NCBI GenBank assembly: GCA_003049465.1
Contig: PYSS01000002.1
Coordinates: forward strand, 496,001 to 560,000
Source: Magnaporthiopsis rhizophila
Taxonomy: Eukaryota; Ascomycota; Sordariomycetes; Magnaporthales; Magnaporthaceae
Reading direction: 5' to 3'
DNA length: 64,000 nt
The notes below the pieces were generated by a model. That model saw nothing but the letters and a program-made list of their open reading frames with translations, searched no databases and was not told the DNA's origin. Made by a program: the position numbers and the translations under genes. Shown here in pieces: positions 1 to 12,247 of this stretch; within the stretch, counting starts at the first letter, position 1, and the number at the start of each line of letters is the position of its first letter.

Positions 1-117
1 CTGTTTTTTTTATCCCGCAGCAACAGGGCGACGTGGCGAAGATTGGAAAAGAAGCAAGTACGGCCGCTGTTCTCGACCTCTCGCCAGGTCCGGCTCTAGC
101 GGGCTTCTTCCGCCGTG

Positions 118-165
<48 letters not shown>

Positions 166-1374
166 NAAAAAAAAAAAAAAAAAAGAAATATTAAAGTCTC
201 GGCATTGCCCAAGAGGGATGGACATGGCCCAGAAATGGGAAGCCGCATACACCGGCATCGACACCCATCCAACCGGGCAACACGGCCCTCATCCCGCTCT
301 CCGCTTCTTTTTTTTCCCACAGGTCAGGCAAGTCTTGCCGGCGGACGGGCGGACCGGCAGAGCTGAGTCGACTTCCGTGATGTGACGTGATGTGATGTGA
401 TGTGATACTGTACTTACACCGGGGAAGCCCAGTGTCCGGCCCCGGGTTGAGGGAGGGAAGCGCCTTCCATGTTCCGCGGCGAGGGTTTGTGCGGATCGCT
501 GGGGACGTACACACATTCAGCCCAACCAACCAGCCCCCGGCTGAGCGGGAGATTTACTGAACACGGCAGAGCAACTGCTTGGGGAACACGAGCCATCTCC
601 TTCCAAAAGATGACTGGGGATCGACGAGGCAGAACCGGTGTTGTGTGACACGGTATAGCGTCTTGCGTACGCCAGCTATCAATGTCTCTTGAAAGTTGCA
701 CCAAGTAGGTAGAGACACATCGGTTAATATACCCACATAGGTACCCAGTGGCCTATGTGGAAAATCTGCACATCGAGATGTCTTGTCCTCCCAAGACGCA
801 CGTGCCAGCTACGGGTACCCACCGTGAACCGCAAGAGTATCCAGATCTAGCCAGAAAAGCTGATGAAGCACCTACTGGGTTCACCATCCATCCCTACGAT
901 GCCCTCAGACTCCAATCGGGCTGACTGGAAGCAAAAGCACGCCCCGCCCCAATAAAAAAAAACGTAGCTGCTTCCCCGAGACCCGTCACATTCTCGATGT
1001 CCCCAGAGCCAGTAAGGCAACATGGGGACGGAGACATATAAAGTCGACCTATCGAAAAAAAAAAAAAGAAAAAGGGACAAAAAAGAAAACAGTCCTTTCC
1101 TGTCCTGTCCTGGCATCCATATTGGAAATTGGTATCAAAGAAACCCACAAGCCGAGACATGGAAGTTGTAAAGAAAAGGAGGGAAATGTCCCGAGCCCCA
1201 AATGAAAAGAAAAAGGCTATGGAGTGAGAGAAGGGACAATAATGCGTGAATGACGAGGCTAGTTCTAAGTCCGACGAAACATGCGAATTAAAGGCAAAGG
1301 CAGAGAAAAAAAAAGTGGAGCAAGATATAAGGCTCCCTCCTGTATAATCCTCCTCCCATCCGCACCCTTTCACC
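1..1374. other. Gene-free left edge
   Basis: No convincing coding sequence is visible. The stretch holds an A-homopolymer with one N (118-184), a short TGATG-type direct repeat near 377-402, and AGGTA/TACC-type motifs near 705-750. The last few hundred bases are the 3' flank of the leftward vps1 gene. Confidence 0.6.
118..184. repeat. Poly(A) homopolymer with an N
   Basis: An almost pure A run of about 65 bases is broken by a T at 164 and an N at 166. It probably marks a local assembly uncertainty; the true length cannot be known from this sequence. Confidence 0.9.
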
Positions 1375-3809
1375 TTACTGCACCTGAGCAACAATCTCCT
1401 GCGCCCGCGAGAGCGACTCAACCATCTGTTGACATTCTTTCCTCCTGCGGATCGTGTAGTCGCTCTCCTTAAGAAGGTCGTCCGCCTGGTCGTTCTTGTA
1501 CATGTTGGAAAGCAGCTCTCCGTGCATCTGGTCACGCGTAAACCTGTAGGGGATGAAAATTAACAAACGTCCCAGGGAGGTGCGCTTTAATGGGCCAGAG
1601 GAAGGGACATGACATACTGGACAAGGTTAAGCATGATGGCCTTGGGAACCATGTCAATCATGGTCCGCTTCACAATGTTGAAATAAGACGAAATAAGGAG
1701 CTCTGTTTGGCAGTGTGGCGCGAAGGCAGTTAGACAAGCAAGACTTTATACGGAACAGAGCCAAGGGCTCACGGGACATGGACTTACTGATAACTTCAAC
1801 CTCCATAACCTCGCGATCCGACAGCGTCCCCGATGCCTTGAGCGACGGCGGCGGCGGCTCCATGGCTGCCGCCTTCTTCTTGTTCTTGGCGGCAAAGAAG
1901 CTGCCAAAGAAGCCGCTGTTGCCCTCCAGGTTGGTGTCGGGAACACCCGGGCTGGCCGCCCGCGCGGGCGTCGTGGCGATCGGCTTGCCCGTCTTGGGGT
2001 CGACCTGCGTCACCGGCTTGGGGTTGAGGCGCTCGCTCACGATGGCCATGGCGCGGTGGCCGTTCAAAAAGTCCGGGTGGCCCGTGTTGATGTAGCAGAC
2101 CTCCATGGCCACCAGGTCCTTGACCAGCTTGACCGTCGGCTCCATCGCCGTCTTGAAGAAGGCGACCACGACCTGGTGGAACTTCTCCTTGAGTTGCGGG
2201 TAGCGCCGGTAAAGCGCCTTGGAGAGCAGCTGCGTCAGGATGCGCACCAGCTCGTCGTACACGAGGGATATGCACTTGAGACTCGGCTCCTCCAGCCGCG
2301 TGATCTGCTTCTTCACGATCGTCTCGAAGGCCTGGGTCCCCACAAACAGGGCAGGGGACGGACCCGAGGAGTTGTAGATGTAGGTGCGGATCTCCTGGTC
2401 CTTGACCACGTCGAAGGGGTCGATGGCCTTGACGCCGTTCGAGTACAGCTCGTGGAACACGAAGCTGATCCTGGCGCCGCCCGAAAGCTCCATGCCCGAG
2501 ATCTCGTTGTTGTTGCCGTCCAGCACGCCGTGCCACTCCTTGGTGAACTCGTTGATGACGTTGAAGATGATGTTGGTGCTGTTGCCCAGCATGGACGGGC
2601 CGAGACTCTCGAGCTCGGCCGTGTATTTTTGCAGCGAGCTGGTGATGCGCGCCTTGATGTCTGGCAGCGTCTGCTTGATGTGCATCATCAGGATCAGGTT
2701 GAGCTTCCGGGCCAGGTACGGCGTGCCGCAGTACGAGCTCTTGTTCCGGTACGCCTTGTGGTTATCGAAGAAGTTCTTCTCGTTCTCGAGCGCCGCGGCG
2801 ATGGGCTTCCGGTTGTCGATGTCGCGCTGGCCACGGTTCACCACGGGCACGTATCCCAGCCGCAGCGGGATGATGCGGCCCGCCAGGATGTCGACCACGT
2901 CGGTGCCCTCGTCCATCAGGTCGACCTTGGTCAGCACGCCAATGGTCCTCTGGCCCTCGGGGTCGACCTCGCGCGCGAGCTTGAGACCGTCCGAGTTGGC
3001 AAGATCGCTGTTGGCCGGCGTCACGGCCAGGATGATAGCGTTGGGCTTGGAGATGTACTTGTTGACCATGTCCCGGATCTGCTTCTCGATGTCCCTCGGC
3101 TGGTCGCCCACGGGCACCTTGGTGAGACCGGGCAAGTCGACGAGGGTCAGGGTAAGGACGTTGGGCGAGTATATGCGCAGGTTGATGGGCGCGGGCGAGA
3201 TGCCAGCGTTGCGGCCGACCTTGGCCTCGGTCTCTCGCGTGATCTCGTCCCGGATCTTGTTGAAGTCGTAGAACTTCTGGCCTGGGATGTGCAGGAACTC
3301 GCCCCACTCGTCCGGGTTGGCATGCTTGTCAGTTCCCGTGAGCATCTCGTCGGCGCCATTTGCTTGGTTGGTCCCGGCCGGTCGGTTATGTAGTTGGAGC
3401 ACGAGCGGACGTCGGGTCACGATGCCGGAACCTCGAGGCAGGCTGTGGTCGGGGGAAGGAGGCGGCAGGTTAGCATGGAGGAGGGGGGCGGCGGTAAGAC
3501 CGCAGCGGTCGACAGCAGGATGGCGGGGGCAACTCACAAATCTCTCCCCACGATGTTCTCCAGAACCGAACTCTTTCCACTGGACTGACTGCCCACAACG
3601 ACGATCTGCGGGAGATCGATAGGGTTTGTGACACCGACGGTCGCGAAGACATCCTGCAGCTTGTTGACGAGTCTGTCGGCATACGGTCAGCTGGCAGCCC
3701 GCCCACGATATTGTCCTGAGAGCTAGGTACGTAGGGCAGCGGCGTACGTGATGAGGGCAGGATCGGAGATGCCTCCCGGCGTGCTGAGCGAAGGCTGTTG
3801 AGCCGTCAT
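1375..3809 (-). CDS. vps1: Dynamin-related GTPase Vps1
   Basis: This is a dynamin-family GTPase of the Vps1 type, which works in vacuolar protein sorting, endosome/Golgi scission and peroxisome fission. I join five exons (3809-3748, 3672-3538, 3442-1788, 1702-1618, 1543-1375), which keep frame and give 701 residues, close to yeast Vps1 (704). The start reads MTAQQPSLSTPGG. The P-loop GSQSSGKS lies at about residues 48-55, followed by DLPGLTKV and TKVDLMD in the GTPase domain. The middle domain and a C-terminal GED (EVIKLLISSYFNIV, split across the exon 3/4 junction) follow. No PH domain or proline-rich tail is present, as expected for Vps1 rather than classical dynamin. Identity is firm; exon ends are inferred from GT/AG sites and frame. 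Confidence 0.95.
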
Positions 3810-5322
3810 GTTCCGAGTTGCGCAGTCTCTCGCTGTCGTGTGCGTCGTGGACGGCTGTTTGCGTCTGCGTTTTTGTTGTATTTGTATTCGTTGCGTCCTG
3901 CGGCCGGCTGCGGTGTTTGACTGTGTATCTAGTTCCCGCTGCTCACTTTGGGCGCGGTATGTCTGGTGTTTATGTATGGTGGGAGAGGCCGATGATGGTG
4001 GGAGGTGTAGCTACGGTAAGGCAAGGTGGACGGACGGTGGGTGAAAGCGGCGGTGGCCGTGCGTCGTCTTTGGGCTGCAAGCCAAGGGTCTGGTGCCAGC
4101 GACAAGGGGCGGTCGGCTGCTGGCGGTCCACTTTGGGCCCCATCTGGGGCTGGGTTGGGTCTGCTCGTGGGGCTTTTCCACGTCCAAAACTGACGCGGCT
4201 GCGGAAATTTGGGGGCCAGCCGTGGGGTGTTGGTGGTTGCCTGGGTCGGTCGTGATCCATCTTGTGCGCAAATTCAATAGTAGGCTTCTTTTTTTTTTCT
4301 GCCGGGTAAAGCTGCAGTAATTCTAGGGTGGCGGGACGTTTTGCATGTGCCTTCTTACCCACACGCAGCCAGCACCAGTTTCACCAGCTCTCTCCGACTG
4401 TTGGTAATGAGCCACATTCAAGGTGTGGCGGTGGCTGCAGCCAATGATGTCTACCCCGAACCCTTGGTAAGGAGGCTGCCTAAATGCTTGTCGCGTCCTC
4501 GTCCCAGGGGCCTTCGTCATGTCCCACGCGGCACATTCCATTTCCCGCTCCAAAGTGCAAACTCCTCTACTCTGTCCGCGGTGTGTGTTTAAGCACGGCT
4601 CCCTGTATATTTTGCCATAATGCATCGCCCAGTAGCCGGATATTAAGGGCAGACGAGTACCTCTGTAGTACACTGTTCTATAAAATGCAGGGTAATCGGC
4701 GCGCTGCTTGCCACATGATATCCTTGGCCTGCGCTGCCGCGATACTTCTAGTCAGTGTGCACGGGAGTAAGTAGGAGGGGCTTAGGTTGAAATTGCATGT
4801 AAGAAAAATGAAAACAGTCAAACGATTCTCTCCTCTGCCTGACGGCCCAAAAACCTCGTCTCAAACGCCCTAAACCCCATCCTCCCCCCTTTGCCCACCG
4901 ATATACAAGTACACTGCGGAAACACGCACGGCCACGACGATGCCCTTCAGGCACTTCCGCCTTTGGAAGCAATAGGTTGGTGGGTATGGTGAGGTGGCCT
5001 TTGCCCTTGCGGGCTGTAGTGCCATCGGTTCGTTCGAAGACCTGCTGGTCAAAAGGGGTAAGAATGGGGCGGCTGAGCGTTGGGTTTTCCTGGATGAAAG
5101 ATGTGGAATGAGGTTGTGCCGCCACCCTCGAAGTAGCGCCACTGATGCGTGGGGCGAAGGCATTGTGGTGGAAGCATCCATTAGTTTTGCATAGTGCTCG
5201 ATTATGTGTGCTTGCTCTTGCTGGTAATGTGATATCCAGCTGTTCTCGCCCCGGAACGTCATGCAGACTCGTCCGACCCCATCGGGCACGCCCTTAACCG
5301 GCAGATTCGTCCCGAGATGCTG
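3810..5322. other. Intergenic: vps1 upstream, gid7 downstream
   Basis: About 1.5 kb between two leftward genes. It should hold the vps1 promoter and the gid7 3' flank. Open frames here are short, start without ATG or lack recognisable sequence; I support no gene. Confidence 0.6.
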
Positions 5323-8036
5323 TCAAGCAGGGTCACGGGAAGCACCGTTGGATGAGGAAGTAGGTTTGGGCACGTATTGCATGCTGCACCGATGGTCCGA
5401 GTTTGACCAGCTACGAGAACAATTCTAGTCAGTCAAGGTCTTGATTCGCGGTTTCGGTGTTCGCTCGTGAAAGAACTCACATCTTGATCTTCCCGTCATC
5501 GCCGCCCGAGGCGAACATGCACGGGTCCGTTGGATTCCAAGACACAGCATTGCAGCGTGGCATATGAGCCTCTAGCTTTGAGACTAGATGGCCCGTTGCC
5601 TTGTGCCAGATGGCCAGCTTCCCGTCTGAGATTGGAACAGTGGTGAGTTAGTGGTGTCGCGGGTGGTTAAAAACAAACGGCCTGGGAACGAAAAGGAGGC
5701 GTCGAGCCGCGCAAACGTGCGTACCTTCACTCCCACTAATCACGAAGCTCTCATTGGCACCGCCAAACCCGTTCCGAACGATGAAATTGCCGCCAGTACA
5801 GCCCGTGTACCTCTGAACCGGACTGCCCCGGGATATCAGGTCGTAGAGCTGCACTACACCATCCTTGTGGCTGACGAGCAGGAGCCGTGAGTCCTGGCTG
5901 ATGCTGATTGACGTCGGCTGGACCTTGAACTCCCACTCATATTCGAGCTCCCTTGTCAGCATGTTGTAGACATGGATCTTGGTCTGTGAGTCCTTGGCCA
6001 CGAGCCAGTGCCCATCCAGCGACATGACCAAGTCTTCGGTCCGGTGTTTGCGCGTGTACGTGTAGACGCACTCGCCCTCGAGGTTCCACTGGCAAAGGGG
6101 CCGCTCCTTATCGAAGGACCCGATTATCATCGTTTGGCCGTCCGGGGACCAGACACAGCTGCTGACCGGCTCGTTAAACTGCGGCAGCGTCTTGATAAGT
6201 GACCCCGTCTGGTAAAGATTGTCAGCAGAGTGATTGACCAAGGGAGGCCACATTCGGGGAACGGACTCGGGGGAGCCTTCCTGTGCTGGCCCTGGAAACG
6301 TCAGGAATCTGACCACTCACCTCTGTGTCCCATATGCGGGCATAATGGTCCCTTCCACACGTGACCATCATAGTGTCGTCTGGACTCCATGCAAAGTTCC
6401 CCACACCATGTCCATGGCCCTCCAGCTTGAGCCGCATCTCAAATGTCGAAACGTCCCAGAGAATGACCGAGTCGTCTAACCCCGAGCTCGCCAGCTGTGT
6501 CCCGTCGTGCGAGAACAGGACCTGCCATATTTCGCCTCTGCCCCGGTCAAGCTCCCTCACCACCTCTGTTGGGAATCTCGACTTCTCACAGTAATGATCC
6601 GAGTACAGTGTGGGCGAGCTGGCCGTCGTATGGTACAGACAGTTCAGTATCTGGCCATCTTTTACCTGTTGCAATAGGACTGCAAGACGGTGCTCAGGCA
6701 GCATGACGGCGGGCGATATGCAGTCTAGAGTATTGTGGTCAGCAATGCATACGACAAGTCCAGAATCAAAGCAAAGAAGAAGCGACTTACGGGAAAGCTC
6801 GGTGAGCAGAATCTCCCTCGAATGACCGTGGGCGCCATCCCACTCGGCTTTGAGCTTCAGATCCTCGGGTGATTGGCACATGAGAAGGCTGGAGAGAAAG
6901 TGAAGTTTCGAAGTGTCCTGGTAGAGCGGCGTAAGCTCGTTACGCAGGACCATGAGGGCGCGGCCCGTTTCCCGCTGCTCGAGGAGCTCCAGAAACTTTT
7001 GTTGCCTCAGCCAGAACCGCATGACGTTCCTGTCCGCTCCGGGCGCCAAGACGAGGCCGTTACCTTGGTGAGTTGGTTGGCCGTTGCCTCCAGACGACGT
7101 GGCGGTGGCGGCGCCAAAAAGGAGTTGCTCCGCCTCCGACCACGAACCCCGGAGCACGGCAGAACGGAACTCGGCCACGGTCTGGCCCTCGAGGCTGTAG
7201 CCGCTGTCCCGGCTCACGCTCTCGGCGGCGTCGTGATAGCCCATGTCTTCCAGAGCCTGTATCAGGATGCGCGTGACCTCCTCCCGATCGTGACCAAAAT
7301 AGGTGCCGCCGCTGCTGGGCGACCTGGCGACCTCCTTCCCATTCTGCGACAACGCTGCCCCGCCACCGACAACCTCCTTGTGAGCGCCATTCGAGTGCCC
7401 ATCAGCTTTGGCCAGGTTCCTTGAGCCGTTGCGGGAGGTGCCGTTCGAGTTTGAGATGCCATCGCCGTCCGCCAGCATGCTGTCACGTCGTCTGCGCTTC
7501 CCAAAGCGCCGCTCTGATGCCGATCCTATGGGAGCAGAGGGGCCCGGAGGCGCGATTGAGTTTGGGCTGTCGTCAAGATCTTGTTGGTCGTCGTCCTCGT
7601 AATCGGAAGACTGCCTGCGTCTTCGTCCGAGTACCTGAGGTCTCGGCCGGGCAAAGGCCGACTGCTGCTGCTGCTGCGGTTGTTCCGGGGGAGGGTGAGG
7701 AGACGTCGTTGGCGGGTTGTAAGATTGGGACAGGTTGGCGGTGTCGGCTGGTGTGAGGGCGGGAGTCGAGGAGGTCGCCGTGATGGAGGGCGTAGGGGCA
7801 GACAAGTTTGTGCTGGAAGAAGGGTCGAGGGTCTGCGGGGTGGCTGGGCGGTCGGAGGCGTACGGGTTTATGGGATGATCTGGACGGGGGTTTCGGTCTG
7901 CCACTTCGACTCCTTGTGTGCGGGGACGAGGCGCCCGCGGAGGATCCAGGGTGATGTGGTGATTGGAGGGGCAGGTGGGAGTCGCAGTAGTAGCAGCAAC
8001 GGGTGCCGGATCCGATAGAGGGGACAGAGCGGGCAC
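5323..8036 (-). CDS. gid7: WD40/CTLH protein, Gid7 (WDR26) homologue
   Basis: This matches Gid7/WDR26, a scaffold of the GID/CTLH E3 ubiquitin ligase that directs degradation of gluconeogenic enzymes in yeast. Five exons (8036-6791, 6724-6321, 6208-5725, 5625-5481, 5410-5323) keep frame and end near SGSEDGKLAIWHKATGHL and IKIWSNS. A LisH/CTLH region (EEVTRILIQALEDMGY) precedes a C-terminal WD40 propeller (ILWDVSTFEM, ARIWDTETGSLIKTL). The N-terminal ~190 residues are Pro/Ser/Gln-rich with basic (GRRRRQ) and acidic patches. The start is unresolved: the frame is open from 8156 downwards, but the first in-frame ATG is at 7478, which would give 602 residues. Because codon use upstream still looks coding, I keep the long form; a small 5' exon or a sequence error may hide the true ATG. 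The only nearby upstream ATG, at 8204, runs into a stop. Confidence 0.85.
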
Positions 8037-10080
8037 GGCGGGCAGGCAGGCAGGCAGGCAGGCAGGCAGGCAAGGAGGCTGGGCTGGCTTGTTGAGACGG
8101 GAGCGGGCTAGACGGGCAGAGCAAAGCGTGCAGCTGCAGACGTCCGTGGGGAGAGACTAGACGGTTGACGGGGGCCCCGGCGTCTCGAGACGGCTGACGG
8201 TCATGGGATCACCGGGCGGTCAGGACGGGTAGTTGGCGGATGGCGGCGGATGACGGAGTTGGTGGGCGCGCCCTATGTTTGCCGGTCGTTTCGGAAGAGA
8301 CAGTGAGGTGGAGCCGAGGATGCGGGCAGACGTTCTCCGAGGTGGTTTGATGGCGTGCTCTTGCCTCGCGATGGGGCGCCGGGGGACCGTTCGGCTGGAG
8401 AGCTATGCGTGAGAGGCGCAGAGGCTGGACTGCCTGCGCAGCGGAACTCTGTCTTGGGGCGAAGGTGTGTGAGAGAGATAGGACGTCAGAATTCTAAGGT
8501 TGGGTTGGGGTTGAAGCGCACCTGCAAGGCCGGAGAGTGCCAGTGTGGAGCTCTAGCTTCAGGCATGTCCCAAGTGCGCTCCACTGCGGAGACACTGGTA
8601 CGTACCAGGTACCTATCGCGCTGTACGTTGAGCACAGGCCTTGCATTCCCACTACAGCCTTGGTGCCTTCTGGCTTCTGGGCACCTAGGGAAACGTGGTG
8701 AGATCACGGGTCACGTTGGGCCGGCAGAAATGTTCGTCACCACCACTTAGCGGCCACGTATTGGTCGATCTGCGATCGCCACGCGCGGTGAATGGGCCTG
8801 AGTCTCATCATCGATTCATGACTCCCAATCGCCCGTCAGCAGCCACCAGTCGGTGCGCGCTGAGCGAATGCAGGTCGACGCTTATTGGAAGGATGCAGCA
8901 GTAATTGGGGCTGCCGCCACAGACAACAGCTGGGCCGCCACCAGCAGCATGCATTGTTGCCCCTGAGTTGGTCATCAACCTACCTATGTGATTGCTTTCT
9001 GTGCATTCTCCTATCACACACTGCTCCAGCCACACAAGTTCAAAGTTCAAGTTGAGCAATCTTGTGCAGTACGTGAATGCCAAGGGCCTGGTCTGGCCGT
9101 GCCGCCGTCTGCTCCACGTCACCCAACATGAAGGAAAACACGAATGGCATGCACATGGCAAAGACACAGGCCAGCCCCATTGCGTTCTGCCAGAGGCAAT
9201 CGCGTGGAAAAAGGGCATTATGCGTGGCACCTAAGCGGGTGGGTTGCACGCAAGCGAAGCTTCCCGTTTCCAGAGTCTATTATCGTCCACCAATTGTTTG
9301 GTACGCCGTATTGCAGGCGCCGTCAAGCGGGCCAGACACGTTCGTTTCACGAGGTTTTCGGACGGTGAAACTGCGGGGGTGCCCTCATGCAACTACCCTT
9401 AAAGTAGGCGAGAAGGGCTCTGACGACGGCCACATGGCCGCCGGCCCACGACCGCCAGCCCACGACCGCGTGCTGGGATCCATTGGATAAACCCTCGACC
9501 ATGCCTTCATTGAACTTTGAGCAGGTGCGCAGTGGCTGCGGTGCTACGTGCGGACGAGGACAGGCTTCTTGGCTGGGGCGTCTAATAAGCCATTCATGGA
9601 GACCCCTGATATCCCGCTCGGCCACCTGAGACCAGCAGGGTACAGACAGACAGGCCCCTCGGCCGTTCGCCTGTTGCGGCTCAAACCTGCCAGGAACCAG
9701 ACAGATTGTCTGCCGTTCGCCGCGGCCTTAGTACAGCGCATATTAATTGCCAGCAGGCTAACCTTACTGGCAAAGCCGTTGGCTGTTTGGTTCCTCTTGT
9801 CGAGAAATTCGGTTTGCAGACTCACCGCCCAGCCCTGTTTACAGCCTCGGTTTCCGTTCCGACAGGACCCAGACTCGAATTAGTGGCCTCCTCCAGCTGC
9901 TGGCGTTGAATAGAGGTGGCCTTTGATACAGCGAAACTATCAGCTGATCTGGCCAACCCCATTACCCTCGGAGCGAATATCGGCCGAATATCTTGAATAA
10001 GAGAAGAAGTAAAAAAAAGGTGAGAAAAAAAGCAAAGCAGCCTGGTGACTCGCAGCAACACAGCAACAGCAGGAGCAAAA
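8037..10080. other. Divergent intergenic region gid7 / NDR kinase
   Basis: About 2 kb shared upstream of a leftward and a rightward gene. It contains a GGCA tetranucleotide repeat (8040-8072), TACC-rich motifs near 8601-8615 and 8979-8987, and no supportable gene. Confidence 0.6.
8040..8072. repeat. GGCA tetranucleotide microsatellite
   Basis: About eight tandem GGCA units lie just upstream of the gid7 open frame. Length variation here would shift any frame crossing it. Confidence 0.9.
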
Positions 10081-11974
10081 ATGGGAGAGGAACTCCCGTT
10101 CCAGGCCGCTCCCGAACGCAGCCCGACGCGCTACAGCCCTCGAGCCCACGCAAATAGAGAAAAGTGCAGCCAGTTGGCGACCGAGTTCTTCAAAAACGGC
10201 GTCGCAAGAGCCCGAGAACGCCACCTGAGGTTCGTTGGCCCAGCCCTGCGCCGCTCCACCGCCTCCCCGGCCTGGACTCTCGATGGCTCATTTTCCTTGC
10301 CTCCAAAACCCAACCCCAATAAAGCAGCCACCCCACAGCCCACAATGGCAAGCGCGCATATGACTGTCGCTCGGCGCACTGGGTGTTGGTATATTAACTT
10401 GGGCGAACGGCCACTACTATAGACAAGAACGGCTGAACCAGCAATTAGCCAATGCGGAGGGATCATCTCAAAAGCAATCTCGGCTTTGGGTAAGCCAACC
10501 TCCAACAGCTGGAATGGCCATTGCAAAAACGGCCATGACACCATAAAATTGCCAGACTGACATTCTCCACACGTAATAACAAAGTCCAACGCGGGGAAGC
10601 TCGAGGCACAATATCTGCGCTTCTTGAGGACGCCCAACACGACCAAGGACTATGAGACGGTCAAGCTCATCGGCAAGGGGGCGTTTGGGGAGGTGAAGCT
10701 GGTGCGGCGCAAGCAGACGGGCAAGGTGTACGCGCTCAAGTCCCTGCTCAAGAGCCAGACGGTCACGCAGCTACAGGAGGCGCGGGTGCGCGCCGAGCGG
10801 GACATCCTAGTCGAGTCCAACAGCCCGTGGGTGGTGAAGCTGTACATGACGTTTCAGGACGCGTCGTTCCTGTACATGCTCATGGAGTTCCTCCCCGGCG
10901 GCGACCTGATGACGATGCTGATAAAGTACGAGGTCTTCACCGAGGACATCACGCGCTTCTACGTCGCCGAGATGGTCATGGCCATCGAGGCCGTGCACGA
11001 CCTCGGCTTCATCCACCGCGACATCAAGCCCGACAATATCCTGCTGGACCGCGGCGGGCACGTCAAGCTGACCGACTTTGGCCTGTCGACCGGCTTCCGC
11101 AAAACGCACGACAGCAGCTACTACCGCCAGCTGCTCAAGACGGCGACCGCGGGCATGGCGGCCGAGGAGAGCAGCGGCGGCGGCGGCGGCGGCGGCGAAG
11201 GACAAGACCAGACCCCGCAGAGGCGAGAGTCGGTCAACCTGGACCAGATCAACATGACGGTCAGCAACCGCGGGCAGATCAACGAGTGGCGGCGCTCCCG
11301 CCGCGCCATGGCCTACTCGGCCGTCGGCACGCCCGACTACATCGCGCCCGAGCTCATCCGGGGCGCCGGGTACACGCGGTCCATCGACTGGTGGTCGCTG
11401 GGCGCCATCATGTACGAGAGCCTGATCGGGTGGGCGCCGTTCGCCTCCGAGGTGGCGCGCGACACCTACGTCAAGATCTCCAACTGGCCGCAGTACCTCT
11501 ACTTTCCCGACGACATGCAGATGAGCCGCAGCGCCGAGGATCTGATACGGAGGTATGTCTACGGATATCTGGACAGATAGTCACAGGAGATATGACTGAC
11601 AAGCAACCGAACAACCCATGTGCAGCCTCATGTGCGAGCCAGCCGACCGGCTGGGGCGGGATGGAGCGGCCGACATCAAGAAGCACGCCTTCTTCGCCGG
11701 CGTCGACTTTGACGGCCTGCGCCGGATCGCCGCCCCGTTCAAGCCCCACCTGACCTCCGAGACGGACACGGCGCACTTCCCGTCCGAGGAGGAGCTCGCG
11801 CTCAACGCGCTCAACCTGAACGGCAGCGGCGCACATTCGAAGGCAGCGGCGGCGGCTGCGAGTGGTGGAGACGGCGGGGACCCATCTAGCGTGATTGCGG
11901 ACGCGCCCGAGATGACGCTGCCGTTCATCGGGTACACGTTCAAGCGGTTCGAGGACCACCTGGGAGGCATGTAG
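10081..11974 (+). CDS. NDR/LATS-family Ser/Thr kinase, COT1-like
   Basis: An AGC kinase of the NDR subfamily (COT1/Cbk1/Orb6), which controls polar growth and septation with a MOB co-activator. Four exons (10081-10229, 10423-10489, 10585-11552, 11626-11974) keep frame and give 510 residues. The first two exons rebuild the MOB-binding N-terminal region: ATEFFKNGVARARERHLR, then QERLNQQLANAEG, then RLWSNAGKLEAQYLRFLR. The kinase has GKGAFGEV, HRDIKPDN, DFGLSTGF and an activation segment with AYSAVGTPDYIAPE; the hydrophobic motif is FIGYTFKRF. The N-terminus lacks the long low-complexity extension of Neurospora COT-1. A Gly-rich insert encoded near 11173-11199 sits in the activation-segment insertion. 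Sequence differences from COT-1 (for example SIDWWSLGAIMYESLIGWAPF) suggest a second paralogue, but the rest of the genome is not visible. Confidence 0.9.
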
Positions 11975-11976
11975 GT

Positions 11977-11978
<2 letters not shown>

Positions 11979-12018
<40 letters not shown>
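11979..12018. repeat. (GT)20 microsatellite
   Basis: A perfect GT dinucleotide run begins four bases after the kinase stop codon, in its 3' flank. Confidence 0.95.
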
Positions 12019-12020
<2 letters not shown>

Positions 12021-12187
12021 CCCAGTGTCAAGTCGGGTTCGGGCGCAGGGTACGCTCAGCTTGCTTGGTCGATTTCATTTGTTGCCGTCATCTCTTCAAT
12101 GTGTGTTCGAGACTTTTGTAGCAAGCAGGACTCGGGCCCGGGAGTGTCCATAGATAGAGAGTAGATACCAAGACGGACGGGAAAACG

Positions 12188-12188
<1 letters not shown>

Positions 12189-12218
<30 letters not shown>

Positions 12219-12247
12219 NNNNNTTTTTTTTTTTTTTTTTTTTTTTT
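12189..12247. repeat. Poly(T) tract with 5-base N gap
   Basis: T runs of 30 and 24 bases flank Ns at 12219-12223, showing that the assembly could not resolve this homopolymer. Confidence 0.95.

Noticed and set aside
4870..5289. 139-codon frame downstream of gid7 containing an ATG
   Set aside because: Lies in the gid7 3' flank, has no recognisable sequence and no splice partners.
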